Shown here: positions 35,459 to 48,395 of the stretch, in pieces | Position numbering within the stretch: position 1 is the first letter of the stretch | How the letters are laid out: every line of letters starts with the position of its first letter | Assembly (NCBI RefSeq): GCF_027595985.1 | Contig: NC_073302.1 | Coordinates: forward strand, 395,798,403-395,862,402 | From: Sorex araneus | Lineage: Eukaryota > Chordata > Mammalia > Eulipotyphla > Soricidae | Length of the DNA: 64,000 bases | Direction: 5' to 3' | Notes under the pieces: model-generated | Databases searched by the model: none | The model's input: the letters and a program-made list of their open reading frames with translations, nothing else | Told to the model about the DNA's origin: nothing | Made by a program: the position numbers and the translations under genes

Positions 35459-38400
35459 TAATGAATTGTATAGAAAGTGTCTCTCGTGCAAACTACTGAT
35501 AATAGCTAGGTTAATTTTTGGTGAATACAATGACCTATTGTCTTGAATAATCCAGTGAAGTATATCTTTTGATCAGCTGGGGTTTTTCATAATGATAATT
35601 ACTAGAAGGGAAGAAACTATATGCAGGGTTTGATTAAAAATGAAATAGTCATATAAATGTGTTTGACAAACAAATCACAGAACGTAGTGGGGTGCTGAAG
35701 CTCATTGCTTTCAGGCACCAGGCCCAGATTTCTACCCCCAGGCTCTAGATTCCCTTCTTTCCCCTTCCCTAGCCCTGAACCATCAACCATTTGACCTGCA
35801 CTACCAGAACAAGCAATTTTCTAAGTGGTTTGCACCTTGATTAATGAATAGGTGTCTCTATCCCCCCAAATTACTGTAGGTCAACGTGGGTACTGAAATA
35901 TTTGTGGACAGATCTAATGATTTGTGGTTGAGAAAAATTTAAGAATAAATTAGCATTGATTGCCAGGAATTTATGTGGCTGCTAGCCAAAAAGCCTTGCA
36001 GTTTGTTTTACAAATCACAATGATTGACACTTGTCTCATTTTTTAAAATTAAATTAATAAATGACTGTAATAGACATTTTGCAAGAAATAGAAGTGAAGT
36101 GCTTCAAAGGTGACTGAATTTAAGAATAAAGAATGTATATTTAAAATTGCATCTCTAGAGCCAATTTTGAGGTGAAGGGCTTGGTTACATACTGTGGTAA
36201 CTACCTACAAACAATGCATGTTGCCAGTCCAAGCAGTATAGTTCTCTTTAGATTGATTCATTTAAATTTAGTTTCTATATTTTTTGTTTTTGTTCTGACT
36301 TAACAGAATTGAAATAAGTTTCACAATATTGTTGTCTTCAATGATTATTTAATGTGTTAAGATGAAATCAACAAATTATTCTATTCGATTGAAAACAAAA
36401 TCTAATCTCATCTCACAGTTACACAATAAAAAATAAACTTCAATGTTTAAAATTTTAGGTTTAAAAAGATTTATCCTTATGTATAGTCAGCATGTTATTG
36501 GGTTTATGTTAAAAGTGTAGTTTAGATAATAGAGTTAAAATTGCAATAACATAATATGAAAAAGTGAACATGATTTTTATGTCTTGAAAGTAGTTTTGTG
36601 AAGTATTATTATATATTAGGTATCTTCAAAGTGCTTTAAGCTACCAACTTCGCATGTCAAATGTTTTAAGACAAGGGAAATATTACATTGTCATTTTACT
36701 CCTGAAATAAAAACCACTGTCAATGTGCACCTGTAATTTAAGAAGATACAAGGCAGGACTTTTAGGCTGCATTTCTCCTCTCATCAATATAACAGACATG
36801 AGAAAAATAGATTTATGTTGATTGATTTTCAAAAAGATTCATTTTGTGGGTATGCCCTGAGGGAAAATGTGAGACTGGATATTTTCATGAATTATTTGTC
36901 AATTAAAAAATTAACTAATGAACAAGGCATTTCATAATCTCTCACATAAGGTGACAGCTGTTCCTGTAGCCAAGGCAGTGATGTGAAACCTGGCATAAAA
37001 CCTAGCCCCACCCCCATTTTGCATAAGGAAAAAATGGGGGCGGTGCATGGACTTGACCAAGTGGTCTTGACATACACAAAATCAGAAAGCAACCAACTAA
37101 AGTCTCTTTTTCCTAAGTCATTGCGATTTGGAGAAATTGTGCCCTGGCAGAGCAGAATGCGCTGAAGTATTGAGTCACCATCCACTAAACAATTGGTTTA
37201 GCCATTCTAATAAATCCCCTTAAAGAGCTTTAATTTTGGGTTTCAGCATTCCCTATCTTTATCAGTTTCAAACTCTTTGAAACATTAAAATAAAAAGACA
37301 AAAGACCTCTTCCAAGAAAAGGTAGGTTTTAGTAAACCTCCATCTGAGGTGTAACATTCTTTTCAGTGGATAACAAAGGGAACTGAGGTGCATCTGCTTC
37401 ACCCGAATCAGATGTAAAGTAATCCTTTTAACAATATTGCCTGGTTTCTTCACCTTGTAATTTGCATAGATCAGCTTATTTGTTTATTTTTGTGAGGAAT
37501 GCTGTAATCGGCCTTGACTGAAAGCACATAACTAATAACTTCATATTCTGAAACATTCAACATTCAACATGCTCATTTCATTTGTATTCCATGGACGCCT
37601 CATTTTTTCCTCCTCACTGCCTAGCCTGTACTGTTCAGTATTAACAATAGGATTTTTGTCTCACTTGAAAACTTTCTTGTTCCATTTGAGTGGAGGTGCA
37701 GATACCCTCCCTTAAAACAACAATAGGTATTTTTACTGTTTTGTTATTTGTTTATATTAATATTCAGGAACACAACACTCAATATCAAAATCTAACAAAG
37801 AAGCTGTTCTGATGTTAATTATATTGAGAGTAAATTAGGTTTAAGATATGAAATATTAAAATTATGGAGGATTAAGTTGCAGGAAAAGAGAAGGGTTCAT
37901 TGTGTTCCTATAAATGGACTTTTTGCCATATTTAGTAGCTTGGATATTGACTCTAATCAAATTTTTCTGCATGGGGTGTGGAGAATGTCACTCTCTTACA
38001 TCCCCTACTAAACATCATAAACCTAATAAAACACACCTATTAGACTCAAAAATCAAATTCTCAGAAAAAGGAAGCTGCCTTACCATACCTTTAAAAGACT
38101 TTATAATCTCTGGTTGCCTTAATGTTTTTACTAACATTTACAACCAAAAATAATATCACTATTTGGTCAGGTCCTGGCTTCCTTTGGTTCTGATTTAGAA
38201 CATATATCACTTAAATTCAGTTGAAGAATAAGGACCTTTTATCTTGAGTAATTTATGCCTTAAAGTATCTTGAATGATGACACTAGAAGAAAAACCTAAA
38301 AACAAAACAAAACAAAAAAAACTTAATTTACTCCAAACAAATTCCATCAAAAAGACCTTATTTAACTGTAACCTTTATTCTTGTGGGGCTAAGAGGGTTT

Positions 38401-41280
38401 GGGAGGAGTTAATGCTTCCCTAGAGATTAAATTCCCTTTGACTTTTTCCTAATTCCTCTCAGTTCATGCTTTCATACATTGCTTATGCTAAGAGCACTCA
38501 CAAGGGTGACATTATAAGAAGTTGTAACTTCCTTTTTTGAAACACGTCTGTAACCTGTCACCCCCAGTTACCACAACTACCATGATAGTTCTTGAATACC
38601 TATCATTTTTTGGCTAGAGCAAAAAATACATCAGCTATTTGGTTTCTCCAATTAATAGAATGTCTTCTGATCTTCTAAAGAATTTTTTCACCCACACAAT
38701 TCTCTTTAAGAAAAAAAAAGTCATGAATTTCCTGTGAAAAAAATTCTCATTAAAAATGAATTTTTAGCATAAGATGTCAAAGTCAGGGCAAATGCTTGAC
38801 TATCACATTTGCCACAATTCTGTTGATCACAGAAGTTTCTCATATACCAATGATGTATTCTATAAGGTAAGTATTGGAAAATAGAAGATGTTGGATAGAA
38901 ATTCTTATAGTTTAAAAAATAAAAACCACTTGAATATATCTTGTAAACACTATGAGCTTTTTCTTCCTTTTTTCAAATTTAGCAATTCATTTAACTTATT
39001 TTAAAATTTTTGATTCAGTATTTTTTAAAAATAGGTCATTAGCCTATGTATATTGTTGTCATGCGCTCTGGGGGGAGTTCCTCTGACCATGGTTAAAAAT
39101 GGATGTGAAAAAGAAAACTGCAGAGATGAAGCCTTTTGTCGGAATTACACCATAAGATTTAATCCACTAGCATTTTAAAATACATATAAAACTTCTCTCT
39201 TAAACTCTTTTACTTATAGATATAGCACGTATTTACCTATCCAGAGATTTAGAGCTTGTATAGTCCGAGGAAGTGCTTGGAAAGCTCTCTCACAAATTAG
39301 AACAATGTCTGGTCTTAAGATACAATGTTTATAGACTCCCAATGTGTTTCATGACAAATAGCAAAGGAAAGAGTAAACATTTTAAAAGAATACCTACCAG
39401 CATTATGTAAAAGGCGAAAAACACATTTTCAATGGAGAAATACTTTAATATGTTAACCAACCTGTTGTGAAGTTGAAAGTGTAGTTTCTCTAGAAAATCA
39501 AGCACACCACCCAGAAAACTGCCAGTCTCATGTTGTACTTGAAAGTCTTTGTAATCCATCTCAATATGGAGAAGGGTGAGGTTAAAAACTACTGATTTAT
39601 TTGACAGGAATGTATACAACAGCATGCTCATAATATTAAGCACCTGCTCAAACTTAACTCTGTAGTAGGAGTTAATCACATTTGAAAACTTGAAATTTAA
39701 GAAGATACAAGAAACACATTTGAAAGTGGATTTAATTATAGCACACACTGTACATTGGAGTGTACAGTGAAAATAATTGAAAGACTGTACTGTAAATGAA
39801 AAAGAATATTACTTCTTCACTTATTCCTTCAATAAAATTCTATACTGGAAAGGTCAACATAATATTTCCAACTTTTAGAAAGAAGTAAATTATGCTGTAA
39901 GAGTAGTGCTTAGGAAATAAACATGGTCTTGTCACAAATTAGGCCACTGATTTTCAGAACTGGACTACTATTCCTGATATCCACACTTACACATGCAGTC
40001 AGAGGTGGAGAGGTACTGATAAATGCCACCTATATCAAACCTGATGTTTCTTTTGCCTCAATTGAGAAATAGATGTGTGCCTAACGGTTTTAGGAATTTA
40101 AGGGGAAAAAAGAAAAAAAAAAAGAAAAACCTTTTAAATGACCTTATTGATCCCTGACTAAATTTAGAGAAAAGCAGAAGAAATGATTCCAAGTATTTTA
40201 TAAGTGTCTTTGAAGCATGTAGTATCTTTTTTTTGGTGTTTCTTTAAAAAAGCACATTTAAGGTATGTGTGGCTATATGTTTTTACTGTTTTATAATTTA
40301 GCCTAAAAATTATAATCATCTTGCTATAACTTGCTATTTGTGATTTTTAAATAAAAACAACTATTGATAGGCATAAGTGTGAATTTGTAAATTCCCCATC
40401 AAAAATTGCAAAATAAATTGCAAGAAAAATATTAAATATGATGATTTTTTAAAAATTGTGTGTCTGTAAAGATAGGTGTGTGTCTAATACCTAATTTTGT
40501 ACTTTAGAATTATTTATGATATGCATTTCATAGAATGAAATAACTCCATTTTGGTTTTTGATTTAAAGTTCATGTTGAATGTCTTTTTCCCATGGAATCA
40601 ATTCTGACTTTCTTTTATCTGTATTTTACCTACAACCATTTATTTTTCCTGGAACACATCAAAATCTTTCAGGACTAGACATTACGCAAGTGAAATGTAT
40701 ACATTCCTAAATTTGGTTATCCTGTTTAGTTTTGACAAATATAAACTTGTTCTCCTTCTCTAAGTAACAAAAGCTAGAGAAAAAATAAATATTTAAGATA
40801 TTTAAAATACGTCTGAATAAGAAAGTGCAGCTATTTAAATATTTAAACTAATTATATATGATATTTCAATAGTATAGTTCATTAGTTCAATCCCCTAAAT
40901 AATCCCAAAGTGACATGAATTCCTTTGCAGAATGAATGTCTATAGAGAGTAATCCAAGGAAGACAGACAAGTCTCTTGTCATTTGTAGCCTTAATCCATT
41001 GCCTACAGCATGAAAAGTGCTCAGGATAACAAGTGTGGGAATCAGTAAAATCAACATTATTCTGGATTTTATTTCCTTAACAATGCTGCCTGATCAATAG
41101 GCTTGTGGAAACTGACAAATGCAATAAGGTCTGTTTGATGAATCAATCTAGTGAAATAGAATAAGAATCCTTCCTACCCTGCCCCCCATGCCCTTTCTTT
41201 AAATCCTCTTCCTCTAATTCTTTCCTTTATCCCTTCTCCACCTACACACACAAACACCCATGGGGGAAAGAGAGGGTGGA

Positions 41281-41319
<39 letters not shown>

Positions 41320-42330
41320 AGTCTGTAGACATTAAGTCATGAAAGCTGTAGTAACAGTGCTTAGATCACTATTTTTTATAAGCATACTAAGCCACTTTTA
41401 ATAAATGTTTATGTTTTAAATTGCCGGATTCACCCTCTCCTTCCAGCTGAGAAATCTCCATGCTATGGGAGTACTGCTCTTTCTTCTCAATTTCAAATGT
41501 GTGTGCTGTATGTGCAAGAGCTGAAATGTGTAGGATGTAAAAATAAATGAATGTAGAGCGGAGGGAGTAGAGGGCTACATAAAGGAAAGTTTTGACTATT
41601 AAGTTTTCTGCCTCTCTCACCAAACCTGAGTGGATTGACAGTGAGAAAACTGAAAAAAAGAAACAGAAAAGACAATGTTCACATACCATACCTTTTTAGA
41701 AACGAGTTAATGATATCTGTCTGGAGGCATGCAAATGACCCACAGACAATCTTGAAATCTTTAACAAGAACATGAAGTCAGATACAGTCTCTTCATTTTG
41801 ATCCTTCATACTCAGCAGAGACTTTGGGAACTTTGTCATCTGTGTCTATCTTTTTAAACCCCAAACTTGGAAAGTGACCTCAATTAATGAGATGTAATGC
41901 ATTAAAAATGTTAGCCAGAGCATTCCAGAAGCTAGAAAACCATAGATGTTTTTAAATGCTGAGTATCCTTTCACGAATCCCTTGTTGTAATTTATAATTC
42001 TCTGTGGACCTATATTTGTCTTGAACTGATTGTTGAAATGGGCTTTACTAGGAATTTCTCTCTGAAATTGCAGTGGGGCGGGGAAAGGGGATGGTTGAGC
42101 CAAAGGGGTTTGTTGGGAGGAGGGAATGATCTCTAACAAGGTTTTAAAACCTTCAATGGTTAAAGTGATGTTGATGAAAAGGATATGCATACACATAAGC
42201 ATATGCATACATACACATGCATACACAGATATAATGCACAAGTTCAGCAGAATTATATAATGAGCAGGAGTTGTAAATTATGTAGGTAGCGGAATTCAGA
42301 TTTTTTTAAATCAGAATTGCACCTAAAATG
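35459..42330. other. SEMA3A 5' flank, free of lineage repeats
   Basis: No shrew-type SINE or L1 is recognisable in this 6.9 kb. The DNA is unique-looking and AT-rich, with GC-richer patches near 36.95-37.20 kb and 42.07-42.12 kb. A GA microsatellite lies at 41285-41318. ORFs at 39329-39748 and 41846-42241 (both minus) have no recognisable product. Confidence 0.6.
41285..41318. repeat. (GA)n microsatellite
   Basis: About 17 uninterrupted GA units, roughly 1.8 kb upstream of the SEMA3A start codon. Confidence 0.95.
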
Positions 42331-42332
42331 GC

Positions 42333-42339
42333 TATAAAA
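42333..42339 (+). promoter_or_regulatory. TATA-like box upstream of SEMA3A
   Basis: TATAAAA is followed about 30 bases later by a mixed-composition segment rather than a repeat. Its position about 720 bases before the start codon fits a long-leader promoter. The 5' flank is AT-rich, so a chance match is possible. Confidence 0.3.
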
Positions 42340-42591
42340 CAACGCTTGCCTTGGGAAGTAAATTTATAGCTACATGCCTTTCGCAGGCACGCTGGAGGGT
42401 TCTGCTCCCGGCTCTAATCTCTCCGAGATGTTTTTTGCATGTGTTGTATGACAGGAGGAAAGGGGAGTGGGTTGAGCTCGCCTGTTCTCCCATTGTCAGC
42501 TAGTCTATAGAGTGGTGGGAAAACCTGTCTGTGGGATCTTGTGTCATCTCTCGCTACATGTGTACAGGAAAAGTCCGCGCTGCTCACGGTT

Positions 42592-42620
42592 CCTCTCTCT
42601 CTCTCTCTCTCCTCTCTCGC
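42592..42620. repeat. CT-rich tract in SEMA3A leader
   Basis: A run of CT units continuing into a CT-rich region to about 42650. Possible GAGA-type or polypyrimidine regulatory sequence, or simple repeat. Confidence 0.85.
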
Positions 42621-42765
42621 TCCCTCTTTCTCTGTTTCCCTTTCATTCTGCTTCCCCGGAGCCGAATGAAGCAGGGAGCAGGATTAGAGTCTGCCACCGG
42701 CTATCAGAAGAGCCTAGATAAAAGGAACTGCTTCTTAAGAACCACTGCAGCAGCCCTTGTTAATT

Positions 42766-42804
42766 TTCTTCTTCTTTTTTTTTTTTTTTCTTTGCACACA
42801 ACAG
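42766..42804 (+). other. Strong 3' splice-site look-alike in the SEMA3A leader
   Basis: A long pyrimidine run, almost all T, is followed by a short spacer and ACAACAG, with exon-like sequence beginning at 42805. This is the textbook layout of an acceptor. If used, the coding exon would be 42805-43167, joined to an upstream non-coding exon. The run is also compatible with a simple poly-T tract in an unspliced leader. Confidence 0.35.
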
Positions 42805-42936
42805 TTGTGCCTCATTATCCGGTGCCTGGCTCGATTTTTTTTTTTTTTTTTTGAGGGTTTGAAGTTTCTGTGCTTCAGTGACTGTTACAGAAGAAGAGGT
42901 GTTAGTGTTGCCGTGAGGTCTTGATTGTCTGCATTT

Positions 42937-43035
42937 ATGAATGAAACTGACCTAAATCACCTGTTACCTCCAGTTTCCAGATTGTTTGAACTTCTCTGGC
43001 CGCATAATACAGGAGGGAAGATTGAAGCAGCATAG
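42937..43035 (+). CDS. Upstream ORF, 32 codons, in SEMA3A leader
   Basis: An ATG at 42937 opens a 32-codon frame (MNETDLNHLLPPV...) closed by TAG at 43033-43035, 20 bases before the SEMA3A ATG. The start context is weak (T at -3, A at +4), so leaky scanning would be expected. The peptide has no recognisable domain. If translated it would most likely reduce initiation at the main ORF. Whether it is in the mRNA depends on the unknown transcription start, but it lies in the last 120 bases of the leader and so is probably included. Confidence 0.35.
   Translation: MNETDLNHLLPPVSRLFELLWPHNTGGKIEAA
42941..42955 (+). CDS. Upstream minimal ORF, 4 codons
   Basis: A second ATG four bases after the first upstream ATG opens a four-codon frame (MKLT) ending in TAA. 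It overlaps the start of the 32-codon upstream ORF in another frame. The initiation context is weak. Confidence 0.25.
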   Translation: MKLT

Positions 43036-43055
43036 GGACCTACAGCGTCTGCAGC

Positions 43056-43167
43056 ATGGGCTGGTTCGCTAGGATTGTCTGTCTTTTCTGGGGAGTATTA
43101 CTTGCAGCGGGAGCAAACTATCAACACGGGAAGAACAATGTGCCAAGGCTGAAATTATCCTACAAAG
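43056..43167 (+). CDS. SEMA3A: Semaphorin-3A, first coding exon (partial CDS)
   Basis: SEMA3A is a secreted class-3 semaphorin that repels growing axons and guides neural crest and vessels through neuropilin-1/plexin-A receptors. The exon encodes 37 complete codons plus one base (a phase-1 intron). It starts MGWFARIVCLFWGVLL and reads on into a mature N-terminus containing GKNNVPRLKLSYK. From memory this matches the human SEMA3A N-terminus with about five substitutions (positions 4, 5, 17, 19, 24). Residues 1-20 form a signal peptide: basic R6, a hydrophobic core, and small residues before N21. The sema domain would begin in later exons, which are absent here. The start codon has a strong context (A at -3, G at +4). 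The exon ends AAAG before GTAAAT, a good donor. No frameshift or stop is seen. The gene runs left to right and its remaining exons lie beyond the window. Confidence 0.96.
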
Positions 43168-45092
43168 GTAAATCTTGATTTTTCTTTTATTTTGCCAGCT
43201 TTGCTTTGCCCCTCTCCCCCACCCCCCACCCCACCTTTTTATTCCTTGAACTCCCTCCCAACCCAAACCATAAAACCTTTAGTTTAACCTGGGAAACCTA
43301 TGTGGTTGCATATGCGTTTTTATACTGATTTAAATACTTCTTTATAAAAGCTTGCCTTCTGTTTGATATATGACAATTTAAGTGCAAACAAAGAACATTT
43401 AATCACATTTGCAGAAAAGAGCTGAGTGCCTGGTAAATTCTGATCTCTATATGTGATCATATGTTCTATTAATTTTTTCTTATTCTACTTCTATTAGAAT
43501 ATTTTTAGAGCCACGACTGCAAAAATGGTCTCTTTGTGAATATGCATGCCTCACCTATAATAACTGTTATGATAAATTGCTTTTTCTTAGTTTTAGACAC
43601 TAAATGGTTAATCTTCATCATGAATATTCAGTTTGTTCAAATCTGACAATCAGATGCTTAACATAAGCAGTAGATCATGGTTTGCCAAGAGAATATAAAC
43701 TGGAGAGAACAGACTAGTTTTACCACAGTGTGTTATGATTGTACAAAAGACTGTGTATTTGACTAATTGGTGTAAAGCTAAAACCTTTGAAATATAATGT
43801 TATTTAATTCCATATGCACTTCAGTGAAAATTGAAATGACTTTCTAGATGAACAGATAGTTGCAAGAACTTCTCAAAGAAAAAAGTATAAATTTGAGAAA
43901 GAAAATGCCTTACCACATGGCTGCTAGTACCTTATTTGGTTATACTTTGATGTGTATGCTTGCTTCTAAATAAGAATATTTAAAGTCATTTCATCTATGA
44001 TTGTTTAGATACGTTTTGCAGAGAGATGTGTAAATTAATACTAATATAAATTTCAACTCATCATATAGACAACTTTTAATGAAAGAGAATATTTATATAG
44101 TGAAGTGTTATTGATATAGAGGATTAAACTGATTTAATTCAAGTAGTTTTAGCCCCTAAGGTGTTGCTTTCTTGTGTTTCCCAGATTTCTGCATTTGGGG
44201 AGTGGGGCAGAGAGAAGCTTCAGTTATATTTCATTTTTAATGTACAATATGAAAGAAAATAATTACATCTATCTGGAAGGATGTCTACTACATATTCTCT
44301 TATGCCAGAAATTGTCTTTAATTTTCACATGATGGGGAAACATGTCTTTCTGAAAGCCCTAGTGTGAATGAGGACCATAAATAAGAAAGAGAAATGTAAT
44401 TTTCACACTTTGGATTAGAAAATTAAACACCTATTAAATGTGTTTATTTGAATTTAATACTTGTTAAATGATATATATTGAATTAAAAATAATTTTATTT
44501 TTGGTATAATATTTTTTATTATGAAGTTGAGATGGGTTTTAAATGCTAGCAATATTTTAATAATAATCATATGGCATATATTAAATATTTAATTACATCT
44601 ATATTGTGTTTCTACTTAGCAAATGTCTTTAAGTACTTTTCATTATATGTGATATTATGTCATCTGTGTTTTCTTCAATTTTTGCTTTCCATATTCACTC
44701 TTTAAAGAATGCAATTCTTATTTTGATGGTCTACTTTATCAAAGTTTATATTTATTATGCTTAAGTTTCACATGTGACTTTAGTTGTTTAATACAAGAAA
44801 TAGCAATATAAGTTACAATTTTTGAATGACAAGTTTGAACACACAAAGTACACTTTAAAATCTGTACAACTGAAAATATTTAAATGCTAAAGTATAAAAT
44901 AAGATAATCCTTTGCACGAATCTTATTTCCAAGTAGTAGAGTGTTGCCCTCCCAACCCCCACCCCCAGAACAGGAAGAAAATCTAAAGATTAAACAAACT
45001 ATAAAGTTCTATCTTTAAAATTTTAAAAGATAAAGCAATCAAAATAGCTCTTTGATAGATAAACATGCTTTAGACTTGTCTGATGTTGTAAG

Positions 45093-45100
45093 ATATATAA

Positions 45101-45131
<31 letters not shown>

Positions 45132-45134
45132 TAG
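45093..45134. repeat. (TA)n microsatellite
   Basis: Nearly pure TA dinucleotides with single interruptions. Confidence 0.92.
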
Positions 45135-48100
45135 TGACAGGATGTGTATAGATGATGTTGCCTTTATCAACTTTAGTTAGCAGGTATTCATTAGAATTGC
45201 TGACCCTTATTCAAAATATTCCTGTAGCTACATAAAAATTCTGTTGATACACCTAGACATTGGCAATTTGGTAAAGTAAACTGTGACATGAACAGCAGGA
45301 AGAAGAATAAAAAGAAATGGTTTAAGTAATTTTTTTATGTCATTGTATTATTCTGTCATTACCTTTTTGTCTCTACATGTACTTTTTTTTTTTGCCAGAG
45401 CTAATGACTGGTAGCCAATTGTCAGTACTTTGTTCCTAAATAATAATAGAGATTTTTTTCTACTTCTTTTTTTTTCTTCCTTAATTGGATGTCAAACATG
45501 GTTAAAACATCCACTGCATTGTCCTTAAAAATATTCCAGCATGATTCATGAAGAGTTAAATCCCTGCCAACCCTAATTTCCCATGGTCACTTGTTTCCAA
45601 AGATCTACCATTAACTCTCTCATTGCTCAGGTTGCCAAGACAAAGTTTTTAGGCAATCACTGTGCTTACTTTCTACTTGTCATCTTGCCTGGTAGAAGAT
45701 AAAAGAGAATTGATATGTTAAATGAGAAAGAAAAAAAAAAGTAAGACAAGAAGGCAGCCTTTGTAGTGGATGTACCTAAATATCTAACAAGGTACCTCTT
45801 TACTTTCTAGGAAACAAGGAATTGAATAGTTGTTTTCAGGACCATCTGGAGAAGTGATAATATTAGAAAAATGGGGTATGCTGGTTTTTCTGATTTAGAA
45901 TCCTTGTGGGGAAGCAAATGTGAGAACTCTGTAAATCTCAGCATTCACATACAAATTATCCTTAAAAAACACTCACAGATACTTTTTTCTTCCTTAACTA
46001 TATGTTACATAGCAAAATGTTTCTTTTTAAAATTGGTGCATTACTGTTTATTTCCCCTAGAAACTATTCAAATTTCACTTTTCTCATGAAATAACATATC
46101 ATGTAATCTTCGTTTGGAATATGTGGTACAAGGAAGACTTCGGAAAAACCTATGGAAATCACAAGGAAATAAATTAGGTTTGGGGTTTTAAACAAATGAC
46201 AAATGTTCCATCACTCAATGTGATGAGCTTTTCCAGGACAGTGTGTGCTTTGGTTTCAGTAAAAATCAAAGACACATGCAAGCCTTAATTTGGTAGTGAG
46301 CATGTGAATTCAAAGGTTAAACCACTGCCTTTACCTTTACCTGCAGTGATAGGATGTAGAAAATAACATGTAAACAAATGGTAGACATTTTCAAGACTTT
46401 CTTTTCCTACACTGTAGAGATCTTACTCCAGAACAAACTGTTTTTATAAGAATGAGATCATTGGTTATGCAAGAGTTCTCAAACCATATCTCTAGAAAAA
46501 TAATATTTTATTAAAAATCTGATGTAAAATTTCCACTATTGTAACTACTTAAAACTTTGGTGAATATGAGCAATTATTGACTCAAATTTTAATTTCATTT
46601 TAATGATTTTGTTTACTTTTTCTGAAACAGTTGTATATGTGTATGTATTTATGTACATGAATATATATGAATGATATAACTATGCTATTATTTTAGGATT
46701 GATGAAATTAACTTTAGTAAGTGAAAGGGTAGAAATTATTAAATGCTATGAATAGATTGTTAAGGATTTAAAATCACACATGAATGGATATGCATATGTA
46801 CACATGTATACATGCATTAAATGCATACAGATACATGAAATGTATGCATCTTATAATAGAAACAATGATTTCAATCTCTTAAAATATTTTGCAATTTATC
46901 ACATAATATTACAGGAAAAAATTTCTATCATACTAAAACTTACAATTACTGTGTAATCTATCTATGAAAACTAAATTTATATATGAATGCATACATGTAT
47001 GCACATAATTAGAATTCAAGACAATATAAATTCTTTCTAGTGAATTTCCGCCAATTGTTAGCCACTTCTAGCAATATATGCCTTACTTGCTGATCCTAAT
47101 ATCAAATGGACTTTTTAATCTCATATGCCCTTAACATTTAAAAATCAGATTTAATTTTGAAATATTCAATTTAAACAAACTGAAAATAAGAATTTGTCAT
47201 GCATTTGCTCCACATCTCTATTCTGTTAAAGTGATGAACATAAGACAAAATGTTCAGTTGTATATCTTGTAATACAACGCTTATCATCAAATGAGTGCTA
47301 GTGTGTCTCCAATTTGTGGCTTCTCTGTTTTAAACTGCCAATGAGGTTGGTCTTTGAAATAATATTTTACACAATGTAGAGTTTAGCAAGTAGGTAAATA
47401 ACTGAGACCACAAAACCATCCTATATAAGCTTCTAATCCACCAAATTTTGATAATGACACTCAATTACTAGCTTATGTAAACCTGGATGTTAAAAGATAC
47501 AGCTTTTCCAGTTCAAAAATTTTATATATATGCCCTTTGTATAAATAAATTGCAAAAGTCCACTGCCTTCAGTAACACAAGCTATCTAGATATTTATACA
47601 TCTATTTAAAACCAAATAAATGTATAATTTTTATATCTAACCCTTTTTTATGTTTTAATCCTACAGACCAAATATAATTACACACACACATATATATAGA
47701 TATATTTTGAGAACTTTAAGGTATTGGCTGTTTTATGAAAAATATTTAGAAATAATTAATGTGATTCATATTTTTCCTAAGTAATAAAAATAAAAGTTAA
47801 AGTATTTATTGCAGAGTATACTTAAAATATGTGCTTTAAGTATCTCATAAAATAGTGCTGAACTTTGTTAGCAGTAAGGAAACTTCTTCCATTTTTTTCT
47901 CTTTTGAATTTTGTGGCATATGCCTATACATATATCACAGTTACAATATTCAAAATGCCATGTCTTTAAAGTTTTGAACAATCTAAAAATCTAAGACCCA
48001 GAGTCATCTAAATTGAATTTACACTTTTGAATTTTAAAAAAAATCGGTGTCCTTGTATTAACCTAAAAAATTGATTGTAATATGTATGCCAACATTCAGT

Positions 48101-48379
48101 TACAAAGTTTAATTGCAAATTGTCTTTTGTTAACATCACATCTTTAAAACAAAACTTCTAAAATTTTGTAGTTAAGTGATAAAGTAATACAAATTTATGG
48201 GTAGAATCTCCAAAACTTATGTCAGTATTGTAGTTTAGTGCATACAATAAAAGTTTATCATTTAAAAGACAAGCAGAAACAAATTATAACAAGTGTGAGC
48301 CTTAGGATGGGTTTTGCCATTAATTATTTCTAAGATTTATTATAAAGAAATTATCATGATTTGCAGTTCTATGCTTTCA

Positions 48380-48395
48380 CTAATAGGTGGCACTA
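48380..48395 (+). promoter_or_regulatory. CTCF-like motif
   Basis: The 16-mer CTAATAGGTGGCACTA agrees with the widely used degenerate CTCF consensus at about 14 of 16 positions, including the whole AGGTGGC core. It lies in a repeat-free, unusually GC-balanced stretch of the intron. Confidence 0.35.

Larger units (their letters stand above)
42331..43055 (+). promoter_or_regulatory. SEMA3A: Candidate SEMA3A core promoter and 5' UTR
   Basis: This stretch leads directly into the SEMA3A start codon and is richer in GC and CpG than the surrounding DNA. It holds a TATA-like TATAAAA at 42333-42339, a CT-rich tract at about 42592-42620, and two poly-T runs (about 42778-42789 and 42837-42852). The last 120 bases before the ATG contain two upstream ATGs. 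Where transcription starts cannot be read from the sequence. It could start downstream of the TATA-like box, giving a roughly 0.7 kb leader. Alternatively a distal first exon could splice to the acceptor-like site at 42804. Confidence 0.5.

Noticed and set aside
41846..42241. 131-codon antisense ORF just upstream of the SEMA3A promoter
   Set aside because: The N-terminal part is a translated CA/TA simple-sequence patch and the rest has no recognisable domain. Probably chance, although a promoter-antisense transcript cannot be excluded.
42531..42854. 107-codon sense ORF in the SEMA3A leader
   Set aside because: It consists largely of translated CT and poly-T tracts (serine/leucine and phenylalanine runs) and ends far from the main start. 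No sign of selection on the frame.
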